Assembly (NCBI RefSeq): GCF_001428125.1
Contig: NZ_LMSM01000003.1
Coordinates: 1-34,508, forward strand
DNA: 34,508 nucleotides
Direction of reading: 5' to 3'
From: Nocardioides sp. Soil774
GTDB lineage: Bacteria; Actinomycetota; Actinomycetes; Propionibacteriales; Nocardioidaceae
Both the position numbers and the translations under genes were made by a program. The notes below the pieces were generated by a model. It was not told the DNA's origin and did not search any database. It worked only from the letters and a program-made list of their open reading frames with translations. This document shows, piece after piece, positions 24,360 to 32,140 of the stretch (the first letter of the stretch is position 1; each line of letters begins with the position of its first letter).

Positions 24360-25346
24360 TCAGGCGCCGGCAGCGCGTCGTACGGCGTGCACCGGGGCGA
24401 CGGGGAACTCGCCCGCCTCGGCCTGGACCGGTGCCCAGGCACCGCCCTCGTCCAGCAGCTCGCGCCAGCGGACCCGGTCGTAGCGGCTCGGCTCGGTCGA
24501 GCGGATGAAGTCGCGCACGATCTTGGTGAAGCGCTCCGGGTGGTCCTTGTGCGGGAAGTGGCCGGCGTTGGGGATGATCTCGATCCGCGCGGTCGGCGCG
24601 AGCGCGCTGGCGTTGCTGGCGTGCGCCACGGGGATGACCATGTCGTCGGCGCCCCACACCACGCACATCGGCATCGCCTCGGTGAGGTAGGCGCGGTCGG
24701 CCATGGTGACGATCTGGCCCTTCCAGTCGACCACCGCACGCGTCACGTGGCGGATGGCGGCGCGCGTGCGCGGGTCCTTGAAGGAGTCGTAGATGTCGGC
24801 GACCTCGGCGAGGTCGCGCGCCTGGCGTACGCCGCTGCCGGCCAGCAGCCGCATCGCCGACGTGGCGACGTGGCGGACACCGGGCGCGGCCAGCAGCGCC
24901 ATCACCTGGTGGAAGCCGGGCGTCGTGATCACCCGGATCGCCGGTGAGACCTCGGGCCCGAGCCCGCCGGAGGCGACCAGCACGAGCCGCTCGGTGCGCT
25001 CGGGGAACTGGTAGGCGAACTGCATCGCCACTCCCCCGCCGAAGCTGTGGCCCACCACGGTCACCGCGTCGATGCCGAGCACGGTGAGGAGGTCGCGCAT
25101 GCCGTTGGCGTAGCCGCCCAGGCTGTAGTCGGCACGCGGCTTGTCGGACTCCCCGTGACCGAGCAGGTCGGGGGCGATCACCGTGTGGGTGCGGGCCAGC
25201 GACTCCATCACCGGCGCCCACGTCGTGTGGTCGCAGCCGAGCCCGTGGAGCAGCAGCAGGGCCGGGCCGGAGCCCATGCGCACGTAGGCGCGGCGGTGCC
25301 CGTGCACGGTGACGTGCTCGACGTGCGGGCTCGTGCGACGGGGCAC
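24360..25346 (-). CDS. Alpha/beta-hydrolase
   Basis: The 328-residue alpha/beta-hydrolase has the oxyanion motif HGLG (34-37) and nucleophile S101 in VVGHSFGGG. The likely acid is D234 or D235 (WGADDMVIP) and the histidine H263 (NAGHFPHKDHP). LLGHGESDKPRADYSLGGYA is typical of C-C bond hydrolases, esterases and haloperoxidase-like proteins; the substrate cannot be assigned. The start is a GTG at 25346 with GGAGG four bases upstream. It diverges from fasR across 156 bases rich in palindromes, so FasR control is possible. Confidence 0.82.
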   Translation of the reverse strand: MPRRTSPHVEHVTVHGHRRAYVRMGSGPALLLLHGLGCDHTTWAPVMESLARTHTVIAPDLLGHGESDKPRADYSLGGYANGMRDLLTVLGIDAVTVVGHSFGGGVAMQFAYQFPERTERLVLVASGGLGPEVSPAIRVITTPGFHQVMALLAAPGVRHVATSAMRLLAGSGVRQARDLAEVADIYDSFKDPRTRAAIRHVTRAVVDWKGQIVTMADRAYLTEAMPMCVVWGADDMVIPVAHASNASALAPTARIEIIPNAGHFPHKDHPERFTKIVRDFIRSTEPSRYDRVRWRELLDEGGAWAPVQAEAGEFPVAPVHAVRRAAGA

Positions 25347-25362
25347 GCGACCTCCAACCGTT

Positions 25363-25376
25363 CGGGACAGGTCCCG
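25363..25376. promoter_or_regulatory. Inverted repeat CGGGAC-AG-GTCCCG near the hydrolase start
   Basis: A perfect 6-bp dyad with a 2-base centre lies 17-30 bases upstream of the hydrolase GTG, in its probable 5' leader or promoter. Confidence 0.35.
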
Positions 25377-25416
25377 GATTCAACCACGCGCGACATCGCC
25401 CGAGCGCGGGCGCGTC

Positions 25417-25437
25417 GTCACGATGCCAAGTCGTGAC
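25417..25437. promoter_or_regulatory. Inverted repeat GTCACGA-N7-TCGTGAC in the fasR/hydrolase divergent region
   Basis: A perfect 7-bp dyad with a 7-base spacer is centred 76 bases upstream of fasR. The half-site spacing (14 bases centre to centre) is compatible with a dimeric regulator. Confidence 0.45.
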
Positions 25438-25460
25438 CTCCCGGAGCCCGCTGGCGCTTC

Positions 25461-25473
25461 GTGGGAATCCCAC
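25461..25473. promoter_or_regulatory. Palindrome GTGGGA-A-TCCCAC at the fasR -35 position
   Basis: The dyad spans about -42 to -30 relative to the likely fasR start of transcription (25503), so a bound protein would compete with or recruit RNA polymerase. Confidence 0.4.
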
Positions 25474-25490
25474 TACACCGGGCGCGCCAC

Positions 25491-25502
25491 TAGAGTCGGG
25501 CC
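25491..25502 (+). promoter_or_regulatory. Leaderless -10 box of fasR
   Basis: TAGAGT (25491-25496) is followed by six bases and the ATG at 25503, with no ribosome-binding site. Confidence 0.55.
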
Positions 25503-26684
25503 ATGCCCCCGTCCCGCCGCCGCGCCGCCGAGGCGCTGCGCAGCTCCAGCGGGGCCCTCAGCACCGCGGCGACCGGTCGGATGGCGAGCGACCTGCCGTG
25601 GTTCGACGACCTCAGCGCCGAGGACCGCTCCTGGGTCGGCCTGATCGTCCAGGCCGGCATCCGCGGCTTCGTCGACTGGTACGACCGCGAGTCGCGCGCC
25701 TCCGACGACGCCGCCCTCGACCCGCTCGACGCCAAGGTCTTCGGCGCGGCGCCGCGCGAGCTCACAGGAGTGATCTCGCTCCAGCAGACCGTCGAGCTGG
25801 TGCGCCTGAGCATCCGTGTGGTCGAGACCAACATCGATGCCCTGCTCGACCCCGAGGACGCTCGTGAGGTCCACGACGCGGTGCTGCTCTACGCCCGCGA
25901 GGTGGCCTTCGCCACCGCCGCCGTCTATGCCCGGGCCGCGGAGTCCCGCGGCGCGTGGGACGCCCGGCTCGAGGCGCTCGTGGTGGACGCCGTCGTGCGC
26001 GCCGAGGCCGACGAGACGGTGCTGTCGCGCGCCAGTGCGCTGGGCTGGGGAGCGCACGGCGACGTCGCTGTCGTGCTGGGCGCAGTGCCGCCCCACCGCG
26101 CGGAGCTCGACGTCTTCGAGTCCGTACGCCGCTCCGCCAGGGCCGGTGACATGGACGCGCTCTGCGCCACCCAGGGCGAGCGGCTCGTCGTCGTGCTCGG
26201 CGGGGTGACCGATCCCCTGAAGGCCGCGACCCGGCTGCTCGACCACTTCGGGGAAGGTCCGGTCGTGGTCGGCCCCGTGACCGCCGACCTCGCCCACGCG
26301 AGCGCGTCGGCGCGGGCCGCGCTGTCGGCCCACCGCGCCGCCAGCGGGTGGCCAGACGCCCCGCGCCCGGTCGCCAGCCGCGACCTGCTGCCCGAGCGCG
26401 CCCTGGCCGGCGACGGTCACGCGCGGCGCCACCTCGTCGACGAGGTCTACCTCCCGCTGATGGCAGCCCGCGGCACGCTGCTCGAGACGCTCGGGGCGTG
26501 GTTCGAGCACGGCACCTCGATCGAGGGCACCGCCCGCGCCCTGTTCGTGCACCCCAACACCGTGCGCTACCGCCTGCGCCAGGTCGCCGACGTCACGGGA
26601 TGGTCGCCGACCCGACCCCGCGAGGCGTTCGCACTCCAGCTGGCCCTCATCCTCGGGCGCCAGTCCGGTCGCACCGAGTTGTAG
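25503..26684 (+). CDS. fasR: FasR-type transcriptional regulator of fatty acid synthesis (PucR-like HTH)
   Basis: The 393-residue protein ends with a PucR-type C-terminal HTH (about 325-388: ETLGAWFEHGTSIEGTARAL, FVHPNTVRYRLRQVADVTGW) after a GGDEF-like middle segment. It stands immediately upstream of fabD-fabH-acpP-fabF. In Streptomyces coelicolor the regulator in this exact position, FasR, activates that operon, so I transfer the name by family and synteny. The N-terminus has a Ser/Arg-rich stretch and then WFDDLSAEDRSWVGLIVQ. The start ATG is leaderless with TAGAGT six bases away. Palindromes lie both upstream of it and over its stop codon. Confidence 0.82.
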   Translation: MPPSRRRAAEALRSSSGALSTAATGRMASDLPWFDDLSAEDRSWVGLIVQAGIRGFVDWYDRESRASDDAALDPLDAKVFGAAPRELTGVISLQQTVELVRLSIRVVETNIDALLDPEDAREVHDAVLLYAREVAFATAAVYARAAESRGAWDARLEALVVDAVVRAEADETVLSRASALGWGAHGDVAVVLGAVPPHRAELDVFESVRRSARAGDMDALCATQGERLVVVLGGVTDPLKAATRLLDHFGEGPVVVGPVTADLAHASASARAALSAHRAASGWPDAPRPVASRDLLPERALAGDGHARRHLVDEVYLPLMAARGTLLETLGAWFEHGTSIEGTARALFVHPNTVRYRLRQVADVTGWSPTRPREAFALQLALILGRQSGRTEL

Positions 26685-26695
26685 GAACCCTACAA
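26679..26695. promoter_or_regulatory. Inverted repeat TTGTAGG-AAC-CCTACAA, candidate FasR site upstream of fabD
   Basis: A perfect 7-bp dyad with a 3-base centre includes the fasR stop codon and is centred about 77 bases upstream of the likely fabD transcription start. AT-rich arms stand out in this GC-rich DNA. No T-run follows, so an operator is more likely than a terminator. FasR binding is inferred. Confidence 0.5.
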
Positions 26696-26751
26696 GGATC
26701 ACCCGGTGAGTTTCGTCGGCGTCGGACCCGCGTCGTCGCTCCGCGACCCGG

Positions 26752-26763
26752 CACAGTGGACCT
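26752..26763 (+). promoter_or_regulatory. Leaderless -10 box of fabD
   Basis: CACAGT (26752-26757) is followed by six bases and the GTG at 26764, without a ribosome-binding site. It should drive the fab operon. Confidence 0.55.
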
Positions 26764-27948
26764 GTGCTCGTCATCGTCGCCCCTGGTCAAGGGGCCCAGA
26801 CCCCCGGTTTCCTCACGCCCTGGCTGGAGGACCCCACGTTCGCGGCCCGCTTCGACTGGCTGGCCACCGTCGCCGGCATCGACCTGGCCCACTTCGGCAC
26901 CGCGGCCGACGCCGACACCATCCGTGACACCAAGGTCGCCCAGCCGCTCCTGGTCGCCACCGGCCTGGTCGCCGCGCTCGACCTCTTCCCGCACCCGGCC
27001 GACGCCTTCGCGCGCATCGGAGCGGTCGCGGGCCACAGCGTCGGCGAGCTCACCGCGGCCGCCGGCGCCCGCGTCATCACCGCCGAGCAGGCGATGGTGC
27101 TGGTGCGCGAGCGCGGCAACGCGATGGCAGCCGCTGCTGCCACCACCGCCACCGGGATGACCGCGGTCCTCGGCGGCGAGCGTGACGAGGTGCTGGCGAG
27201 CATCGAGCGCCACGGCCTCACCCCGGCCAACGACAACGGGCCCGGCCAGGTGGTCGCCGCCGGGACGATGGACCAGCTCGCCGCCTTCGCCGGCGACCCA
27301 CCGGCCAAGGCCCGGTTGATGCCGCTGAGCGTCGCGGGCGCCTTCCACACCACCCACATGGCGCCGGCCGTCGACCGGATGGCCTCCCTCGCCCGCTCGG
27401 TCTCCACCCACGACCCGCGCACGCCGGTGATCTCCAACCGCGACGGACAGGTCGTCCACGACGGTCGCGACGTGCTGCGCCGCATCGTGGGTCAGATCGC
27501 CCACCCCGTGCGCTGGGACGTCTGCCTCGAGACCATGGCCGACCTCGGCGTCACCGGCATCCTCGAGATGCCGCCCGCCGGCACGCTCACCGGCATCGCC
27601 AAGCGTGCCCTCAAGGGCGTGGAGACCTTCGCCCTCAAGACGCCCGACCAGCTCGACGCCGCCCGCGACTTCTGCGACAAGCACGGCGAGGCGTCGATGA
27701 TCGAGACCAGCCCGACCTGGCGGATGGTCGTCTCCCCCGCCAAGGGCACCTTCCACCTCTCGTCCGAGGCGGTCGAGCGCGACCTGCTCGCGCCGGGCGT
27801 CGTCATCGGCTCGGTCGCGAGCCTGCGCGACCGCATCGAGATCACCGCCACCCACGGTGGCTCGGTCGTCGAGTGGCTCGTCGAGGACGGCGACCTGGTC
27901 TCCCCGGGCCAGCCGCTCCTGCGCGTGCACCCCGAGGCGACCCACTGA
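26764..27948 (+). CDS. fabD: Malonyl-CoA:ACP transacylase with C-terminal biotinyl/lipoyl-like domain
   Basis: Loads malonyl groups onto ACP for fatty acid synthesis in the cytosol. The acyltransferase domain (1-300) has the start APGQGAQTPGFL, nucleophile S92 in GHSVGELTAAAG, and H195 in AGAFHTTHM. At 394 residues it is about 80 longer than ordinary FabD. The extension (about 317-390) resembles a biotinyl/lipoyl barrel: VVSPAKGTFHLSS, then SVASLRDRIEITATHGGSVV and WLVEDGDLVSPGQPLLRV. The modified lysine of 'AMKM' is not present (ASLRD), so it should not carry biotin. The gene begins leaderless at GTG, overlaps fabH by one base and is first in the operon. Confidence 0.92.
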   Translation: MLVIVAPGQGAQTPGFLTPWLEDPTFAARFDWLATVAGIDLAHFGTAADADTIRDTKVAQPLLVATGLVAALDLFPHPADAFARIGAVAGHSVGELTAAAGARVITAEQAMVLVRERGNAMAAAAATTATGMTAVLGGERDEVLASIERHGLTPANDNGPGQVVAAGTMDQLAAFAGDPPAKARLMPLSVAGAFHTTHMAPAVDRMASLARSVSTHDPRTPVISNRDGQVVHDGRDVLRRIVGQIAHPVRWDVCLETMADLGVTGILEMPPAGTLTGIAKRALKGVETFALKTPDQLDAARDFCDKHGEASMIETSPTWRMVVSPAKGTFHLSSEAVERDLLAPGVVIGSVASLRDRIEITATHGGSVVEWLVEDGDLVSPGQPLLRVHPEATH

Positions 27949-28961
27949 TGGCCCCCATCGCAGCCACGACGGGTGCACCGCACACGCGCATCATGGGCAT
28001 GGGCTCCTACCGCCCCGCCCGCGTGGTGCCCAACTCCGAGGTGGTCGACGCGATCGACTCCAGCGACGAGTGGATCCAGCAGCGCTCCGGCATCCGGACC
28101 CGCCGGTGGGCGGGCCCCGAGGAGTCGGTGCAGATGATGTCGGTCGAGGCGTCCCGGATCGCCATCGAGCGCGCGGGGCTCGAGGTCGGGGAGATCGACT
28201 GTGTCGTCGTCGCCACCGTGAGCCACCTGCTCCAGACGCCGGCGGTGGCCACCGCCATCGCCCACGAGCTCGGCACCGGCGGTGCAGCCGCCTTCGACAT
28301 CTCCGCCGCGTGCGCCGGGTTCTGCCACGGCATCTCGATCGCCTCCGACATGGTCCGCGCCGGCAGCGCCCGCCACGTCCTGGTCGTCGGGGTCGAGCGA
28401 CTCACCGACATCCTGGACCTCACCGACCGGGGCACCGCCTTCATCTTCGCCGACGGGGCCGGAGCGGCCGTCGTGGGACCCAGCGACACCCCGGGCATCG
28501 GCCCCGTCGTGTGGGGCTCGGACGGCGAGCAGTTCGACCTGATCCGGCAGCGCGAGGACTGGCGCGACGTCGTCGGCACCGACACCCAGCCCGGCTCCGG
28601 CGTGATGCCGCACCTGACGATGCAGGGCAACCCGGTCTTCCGCTGGGCGTCGTTCGCCATGGCCAAGATCGGGCAGCAGGCCCTCGACGCGGCGGGCGTG
28701 TCCATCGACGAGCTCGACGTCTTCGTCCCCCACCAGGCCAACATGCGCATCATCGATGCCATGGCGCGGTCGATGAAGCTCCCCGCGCACGTCCGGATCG
28801 CTCGCGACGTCGCCGACCAGGGCAACACCTCGGCCGCGTCGGTCCCCCTCGCGCTCGACCGCATGATGGCCGAGGGCGAGGCCCGCAGCGGCGACACCGC
28901 CCTGCTCATCGCCTTCGGTGCCGGCCTGGCCTACGCCGCCCAGGTCGTCACCGTCCCCTGA
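27948..28961 (+). CDS. fabH: 3-oxoacyl-ACP synthase III
   Basis: Condenses an acyl-CoA starter with malonyl-ACP to begin fatty acid chains. The catalytic triad is C122 (DISAACAGFCHG), H262 (FVPHQANMRIID) and N293 (DQGNTSAASVP). The N-terminal SDEWIQQRSGIRTRRW block is typical. The length of 337 residues is normal. The ATG overlaps the fabD stop (TGATG). Starter preference, straight or branched, cannot be told from sequence alone, although branched starters are usual in actinobacteria. Confidence 0.95.
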   Translation: MAPIAATTGAPHTRIMGMGSYRPARVVPNSEVVDAIDSSDEWIQQRSGIRTRRWAGPEESVQMMSVEASRIAIERAGLEVGEIDCVVVATVSHLLQTPAVATAIAHELGTGGAAAFDISAACAGFCHGISIASDMVRAGSARHVLVVGVERLTDILDLTDRGTAFIFADGAGAAVVGPSDTPGIGPVVWGSDGEQFDLIRQREDWRDVVGTDTQPGSGVMPHLTMQGNPVFRWASFAMAKIGQQALDAAGVSIDELDVFVPHQANMRIIDAMARSMKLPAHVRIARDVADQGNTSAASVPLALDRMMAEGEARSGDTALLIAFGAGLAYAAQVVTVP

Positions 28962-29033
28962 CCTGCACCACAGATCGACCCCGAACGACCGCAGGACCAC
29001 CCGAGCAGCACCCACCAGAGAAGGGAAGGCCCC

Positions 29034-29279
29034 ATGGCCACCACCGAAGAAATCCGCGCCGACCTCGCTGACATCGTCAACGAGGTGGCCGGCGTCGACG
29101 CCGACGACGTCCAGCTGGACAAGTCCTTCGTGGACGACCTCGACGTCGACTCGCTCTCCATGGTCGAGGTCGTCGTGGCCGCCGAGGAGAAGTTCGGCGT
29201 GACCATCCCCGACGACGAGGTCAAGAACCTCAAGACCGTCGGCGACGCCGTCGCCTTCATCGAGCGTTCGCAGGGCTGA
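29034..29279 (+). CDS. acpP: Acyl carrier protein
   Basis: This 81-residue acidic carrier holds growing acyl chains on a 4'-phosphopantetheine arm attached to S40 in the DLDVDSLSMVEVVVAAEE segment. The helical segments and TIPDDEVKNLKTVGDAVAFI end are standard for fatty acid synthase II ACP. The ATG follows AGAAGGGAAGG, the best ribosome-binding site in the operon, and lies 72 bases after fabH. A strong hairpin directly follows the gene. Confidence 0.95.
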   Translation: MATTEEIRADLADIVNEVAGVDADDVQLDKSFVDDLDVDSLSMVEVVVAAEEKFGVTIPDDEVKNLKTVGDAVAFIERSQG

Positions 29280-29290
29280 GTCCCTCCCGC

Positions 29291-29325
29291 GTCACGGGGG
29301 CCGGCCGCGCGCCGGCCCCCGTGAC
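29291..29325 (+). terminator. 15-bp GC hairpin between acpP and fabF
   Basis: GTCACGGGGGCCGGC and GCCGGCCCCCGTGAC form a perfect 15-bp stem with a 5-base loop, 11 bases past the acpP stop. It has the strength of an intrinsic terminator but lacks a U-tract and lies inside the operon. It may cause partial termination or block 3' exonuclease decay, giving more acpP than fabF-accD message. Confidence 0.7.
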
Positions 29326-29366
29326 TCCCGGCCCTCCTCCACCACCGCGAGAAACGGATCCCCCTG

Positions 29367-30632
29367 ATGCCCTCGACCCGCATAGTCGTCACCGGCCTCG
29401 GCGCCACCTCCCCCGTCGGCGGCGACGTCGCCACCACGTGGCAGGCGATGCTGTCCGGCACCTCCGGCATCGCACGTCTCGAGGACGAGTGGGCCGAGAC
29501 CCTCCCGGTGAAGATCGGCGGCCGCGTCGCCGTCGAGCCCTCCGAGGTCCTCGACCGGGTCAAGGCGCGCCGCCTCGACCGGTCCAGCCAGTTCGCCATG
29601 GTCGCCGCCGACCAGGCCTGGGCCGACGCTGGCCTCGAGGGCTCCGGCCTCGAGCCCGAGCGCCTCGCCGTGGCCGTCGCCTCCGGCATCGGCGGTGTGA
29701 CGACGCTGCTCGCCAACTACGACGCACTGCTCGAGAAGGGACCGCGCCGCGTCTCGCCGCTGGCCGTCCCGATGCTCATGCCCAACGCCCCGGCCGCCAA
29801 CGTCAGCCTGAAGTACGGCGCCCGCGCGGCCGTCCACGCCCCCACCTCGGCCTGCGCGTCGGGCAACGAGGCCATCGCGATGGCGATCGACCTGATCCGC
29901 CTCGGCCGCGCCGACGTGGTGCTCGCCGGCGGCACCGAGGCCGCGATCCACCCGCTGCCGATGGCTGCCTTCGCCAACATGATGGCGCTGTCCAAGACCG
30001 GCAGCGAGGAGGGCGGCGACCCGACCCGGGTCTCGCGTCCCTGGGACGTCGCCCGCGACGGCTTCGTGCTCGGCGAGGGCGGCGCGGTGCTCGTCCTGGA
30101 GTCCGAGGAGCACGCCCGCGCCCGTGGCGCGAAGATCTACGCCGAGGTGCTCGGCGCCGGCATCAGCAACGACGCCCACGACATCGCCCAGCCCGACCCG
30201 GAGGGTCGCGGCGGCACCCGAGCGATCAGGATGGCGCTGCGCGAGGGCGACGTCGACCCGGCGACGGTCGTCCACGTCAACGCCCACGCCACCTCGACCC
30301 CCAAGGGCGACATCGCCGAGGGCCTGATGCTGCACGCCGTGCTCGGCGAGCACGTGGACCGCTGCGTGGTCACCAGCACCAAGTCGATGACCGGACACCT
30401 CCTCGGTGGCGCCGGCGCGCTCGAGGCCGTCGCCACCGTCATGGCGCTGCACGACCGCGTCAGCCCGCCGACGATCAACCTCGACGACAAGGACCCCGAG
30501 GTCGACCTCGACATCCCGACGTCGCGCCGCGACCTGCCCGAGGGCGACATCGTCGGGCTCAACAACTCCTTCGGCTTCGGCGGCGCCAACGTCGCGGTCG
30601 CCTTCGGGAGCGTCACCGGGAGCACGAAGTGA
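29367..30632 (+). CDS. fabF: 3-oxoacyl-ACP synthase II
   Basis: Elongating beta-ketoacyl-ACP synthase. The C-H-H active site is C163 (PTSACASGNEAIAM), H307 (VNAHATSTPKGD) and H344 (KSMTGHLLGGAGAL). NNSFGFGGANVAVAF near the C-terminus is the glycine-rich family signature. The length of 421 residues is normal. It starts 41 bases after the hairpin and its stop overlaps the next start (GTGA), so accD translation is coupled to it. Confidence 0.95.
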   Translation: MPSTRIVVTGLGATSPVGGDVATTWQAMLSGTSGIARLEDEWAETLPVKIGGRVAVEPSEVLDRVKARRLDRSSQFAMVAADQAWADAGLEGSGLEPERLAVAVASGIGGVTTLLANYDALLEKGPRRVSPLAVPMLMPNAPAANVSLKYGARAAVHAPTSACASGNEAIAMAIDLIRLGRADVVLAGGTEAAIHPLPMAAFANMMALSKTGSEEGGDPTRVSRPWDVARDGFVLGEGGAVLVLESEEHARARGAKIYAEVLGAGISNDAHDIAQPDPEGRGGTRAIRMALREGDVDPATVVHVNAHATSTPKGDIAEGLMLHAVLGEHVDRCVVTSTKSMTGHLLGGAGALEAVATVMALHDRVSPPTINLDDKDPEVDLDIPTSRRDLPEGDIVGLNNSFGFGGANVAVAFGSVTGSTK

Positions 30633-32059
30633 CCGCCACCGCGGCCAAGCCCGCCAAGCTCCCCCGCGAGGACGACCCGCGCAACCCGGTCCACCGCCTC
30701 ACCGCGCTGCTCGACGAGGGCAGCCTCGAGCTCATCACGCCCGACGACGACTCCGGCATGCTCGCCGCCGTCGGTCGCGTCGAGGGCACTCCCGTGGTGG
30801 CCTTCTGCTCCGACGCCACCGTCATGGGCGGCGCGATGGGTGACGTGGGCTGCCGGGTCGTGGTCGACGCCTACCACCGCGCCATCACCGACGGGGTCCC
30901 GATCATCGGGCTGTGGCACTCCGGCGGCGCCCGCCTGGCCGAGGGCGTGCTGTCCCTGCACGCCGTGGGCCGCATCTTCCAGGTGATGACGCAGGCCTCC
31001 GGCGTGATCCCCCAGGTCTCCGTTGTGCTCGGCCCCGCCGCCGGCGGCGCCGCCTACGGCCCCGCGCTGACCGACGTGGTCATCCTCGGCCCGGAGGGTC
31101 GCATCTTCGTCACGGGGCCCGACGTGGTGCGCTCGGTCACCGGCGAGGACGTCGACATGCTGCGCCTCGGCGGTCCCGAGCCGCACGGGCGACGCTCCGG
31201 TGTCGTGCACATCCTCACCGAGTCCGAGCGCGAGGCCCTCGACCGTGCCCGCACGGTCGCCTCCCTCCTGGGTGCCCAGGGCAGCCTCGCCGCCGACTCC
31301 GTCGAGGACCGTGACCTCGGCGCCCTGCTGCCGGAGTCGAAGAAGCGCGCCTACGACGTGCACCCGCTCGTCGACGGGCTGCTCGACGAGGGCACCATGC
31401 AGGAGCTCCACGCCCGCTGGGCGCCCAACATCGTCACCGCCCTCGGTCGCTTCGGCGGCCGCACCGTCGGCGTCGTGGCCAACAACCCGCTGCGTCTCGG
31501 CGGCTGCCTCGACTCCCTGTCGGCCGAGAAGGCCTCGCGGTTCGTGCGCATGTGCGACGCGTTCGGCGTGCCGCTCGTGGTCCTGGTGGACGTCCCGGGC
31601 TACCTGCCCGGCGTCGGCCAGGAGTGGGACGGCGTCGTACGCCGTGGAGCCAAGCTGCTCCACGCGTTCGGCGAGTGCGTCGTGCCCCGCGTCACCCTGG
31701 TGACGCGCAAGACCTACGGCGGCGCCTACATCGCGATGAACGCACGTTCGCTGGGCGCCACGCGCGTCTTCGCCTGGCCCGGCGCCGAGGTCGCGGTCAT
31801 GGGTGCCGTCGCCGCCATCCGCATCCTGCACCGGCGCAAGCTCGCCGAGGTGTCGCCCGAGATCCGCCCGCAGGTCGAGGCCGAGCTGGCCGCCGAGCAC
31901 GAGCGGATCGCCGGCGGTGTCGACAAGGCCGTCGAGATCGGGGTCGTCGACGAGGTCGTCGAGCCCACCCGCACCCGCAGCGCGATCGCTGCTGCCATGC
32001 GGCACGAGATCGACACCGCGGGCGTACGCCGCGGCCGCCACGGCAACATCCCGCTCTGA
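30629..32059 (+). CDS. Acyl-CoA carboxylase beta subunit (carboxyltransferase)
   Basis: Transfers the carboxyl group from biotin to acetyl- or propionyl-CoA to make malonyl- or methylmalonyl-CoA. Both halves of the crotonase-like carboxyltransferase are present in 476 residues: LWHSGGARLAEGVLSLHAVG and GPAAGGAAYGPALTDVV in the N-half, VDVPGYLPGVGQEWDG and RKTYGGAYIAMNARSLGATR in the C-half. There is no zinc ribbon of the E. coli AccD kind. The GTG shares GTGA with the fabF stop. The biotin-carrying alpha subunit is not in the window. The operon position argues for malonyl-CoA supply to FabD. Confidence 0.92.
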   Translation: MTATAAKPAKLPREDDPRNPVHRLTALLDEGSLELITPDDDSGMLAAVGRVEGTPVVAFCSDATVMGGAMGDVGCRVVVDAYHRAITDGVPIIGLWHSGGARLAEGVLSLHAVGRIFQVMTQASGVIPQVSVVLGPAAGGAAYGPALTDVVILGPEGRIFVTGPDVVRSVTGEDVDMLRLGGPEPHGRRSGVVHILTESEREALDRARTVASLLGAQGSLAADSVEDRDLGALLPESKKRAYDVHPLVDGLLDEGTMQELHARWAPNIVTALGRFGGRTVGVVANNPLRLGGCLDSLSAEKASRFVRMCDAFGVPLVVLVDVPGYLPGVGQEWDGVVRRGAKLLHAFGECVVPRVTLVTRKTYGGAYIAMNARSLGATRVFAWPGAEVAVMGAVAAIRILHRRKLAEVSPEIRPQVEAELAAEHERIAGGVDKAVEIGVVDEVVEPTRTRSAIAAAMRHEIDTAGVRRGRHGNIPL

Positions 32060-32089
32060 CAGGGAGGCGACCGCCGAGGGGCACTGCGT

Positions 32090-32112
32090 AACGGACGTCA
32101 CACGACGTCGTT
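32090..32112 (+). terminator. Hairpin after the carboxylase gene
   Basis: AACGGACGTC-ACAC-GACGTCGTT pairs with one bulged base, 30 bases beyond the accD-like stop and before the secreted protein gene. It could end the fab operon, but no T-run follows. Confidence 0.35.
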
Positions 32113-32140
32113 GAGCCAGAAGACCCCTCGGAGGTGCCCC

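Noticed and set aside
26764..27948. FabD C-terminal domain as a functional biotin carrier
   Set aside because: No lysine in an AMKM-like context; the aligned residues are ASLRD.
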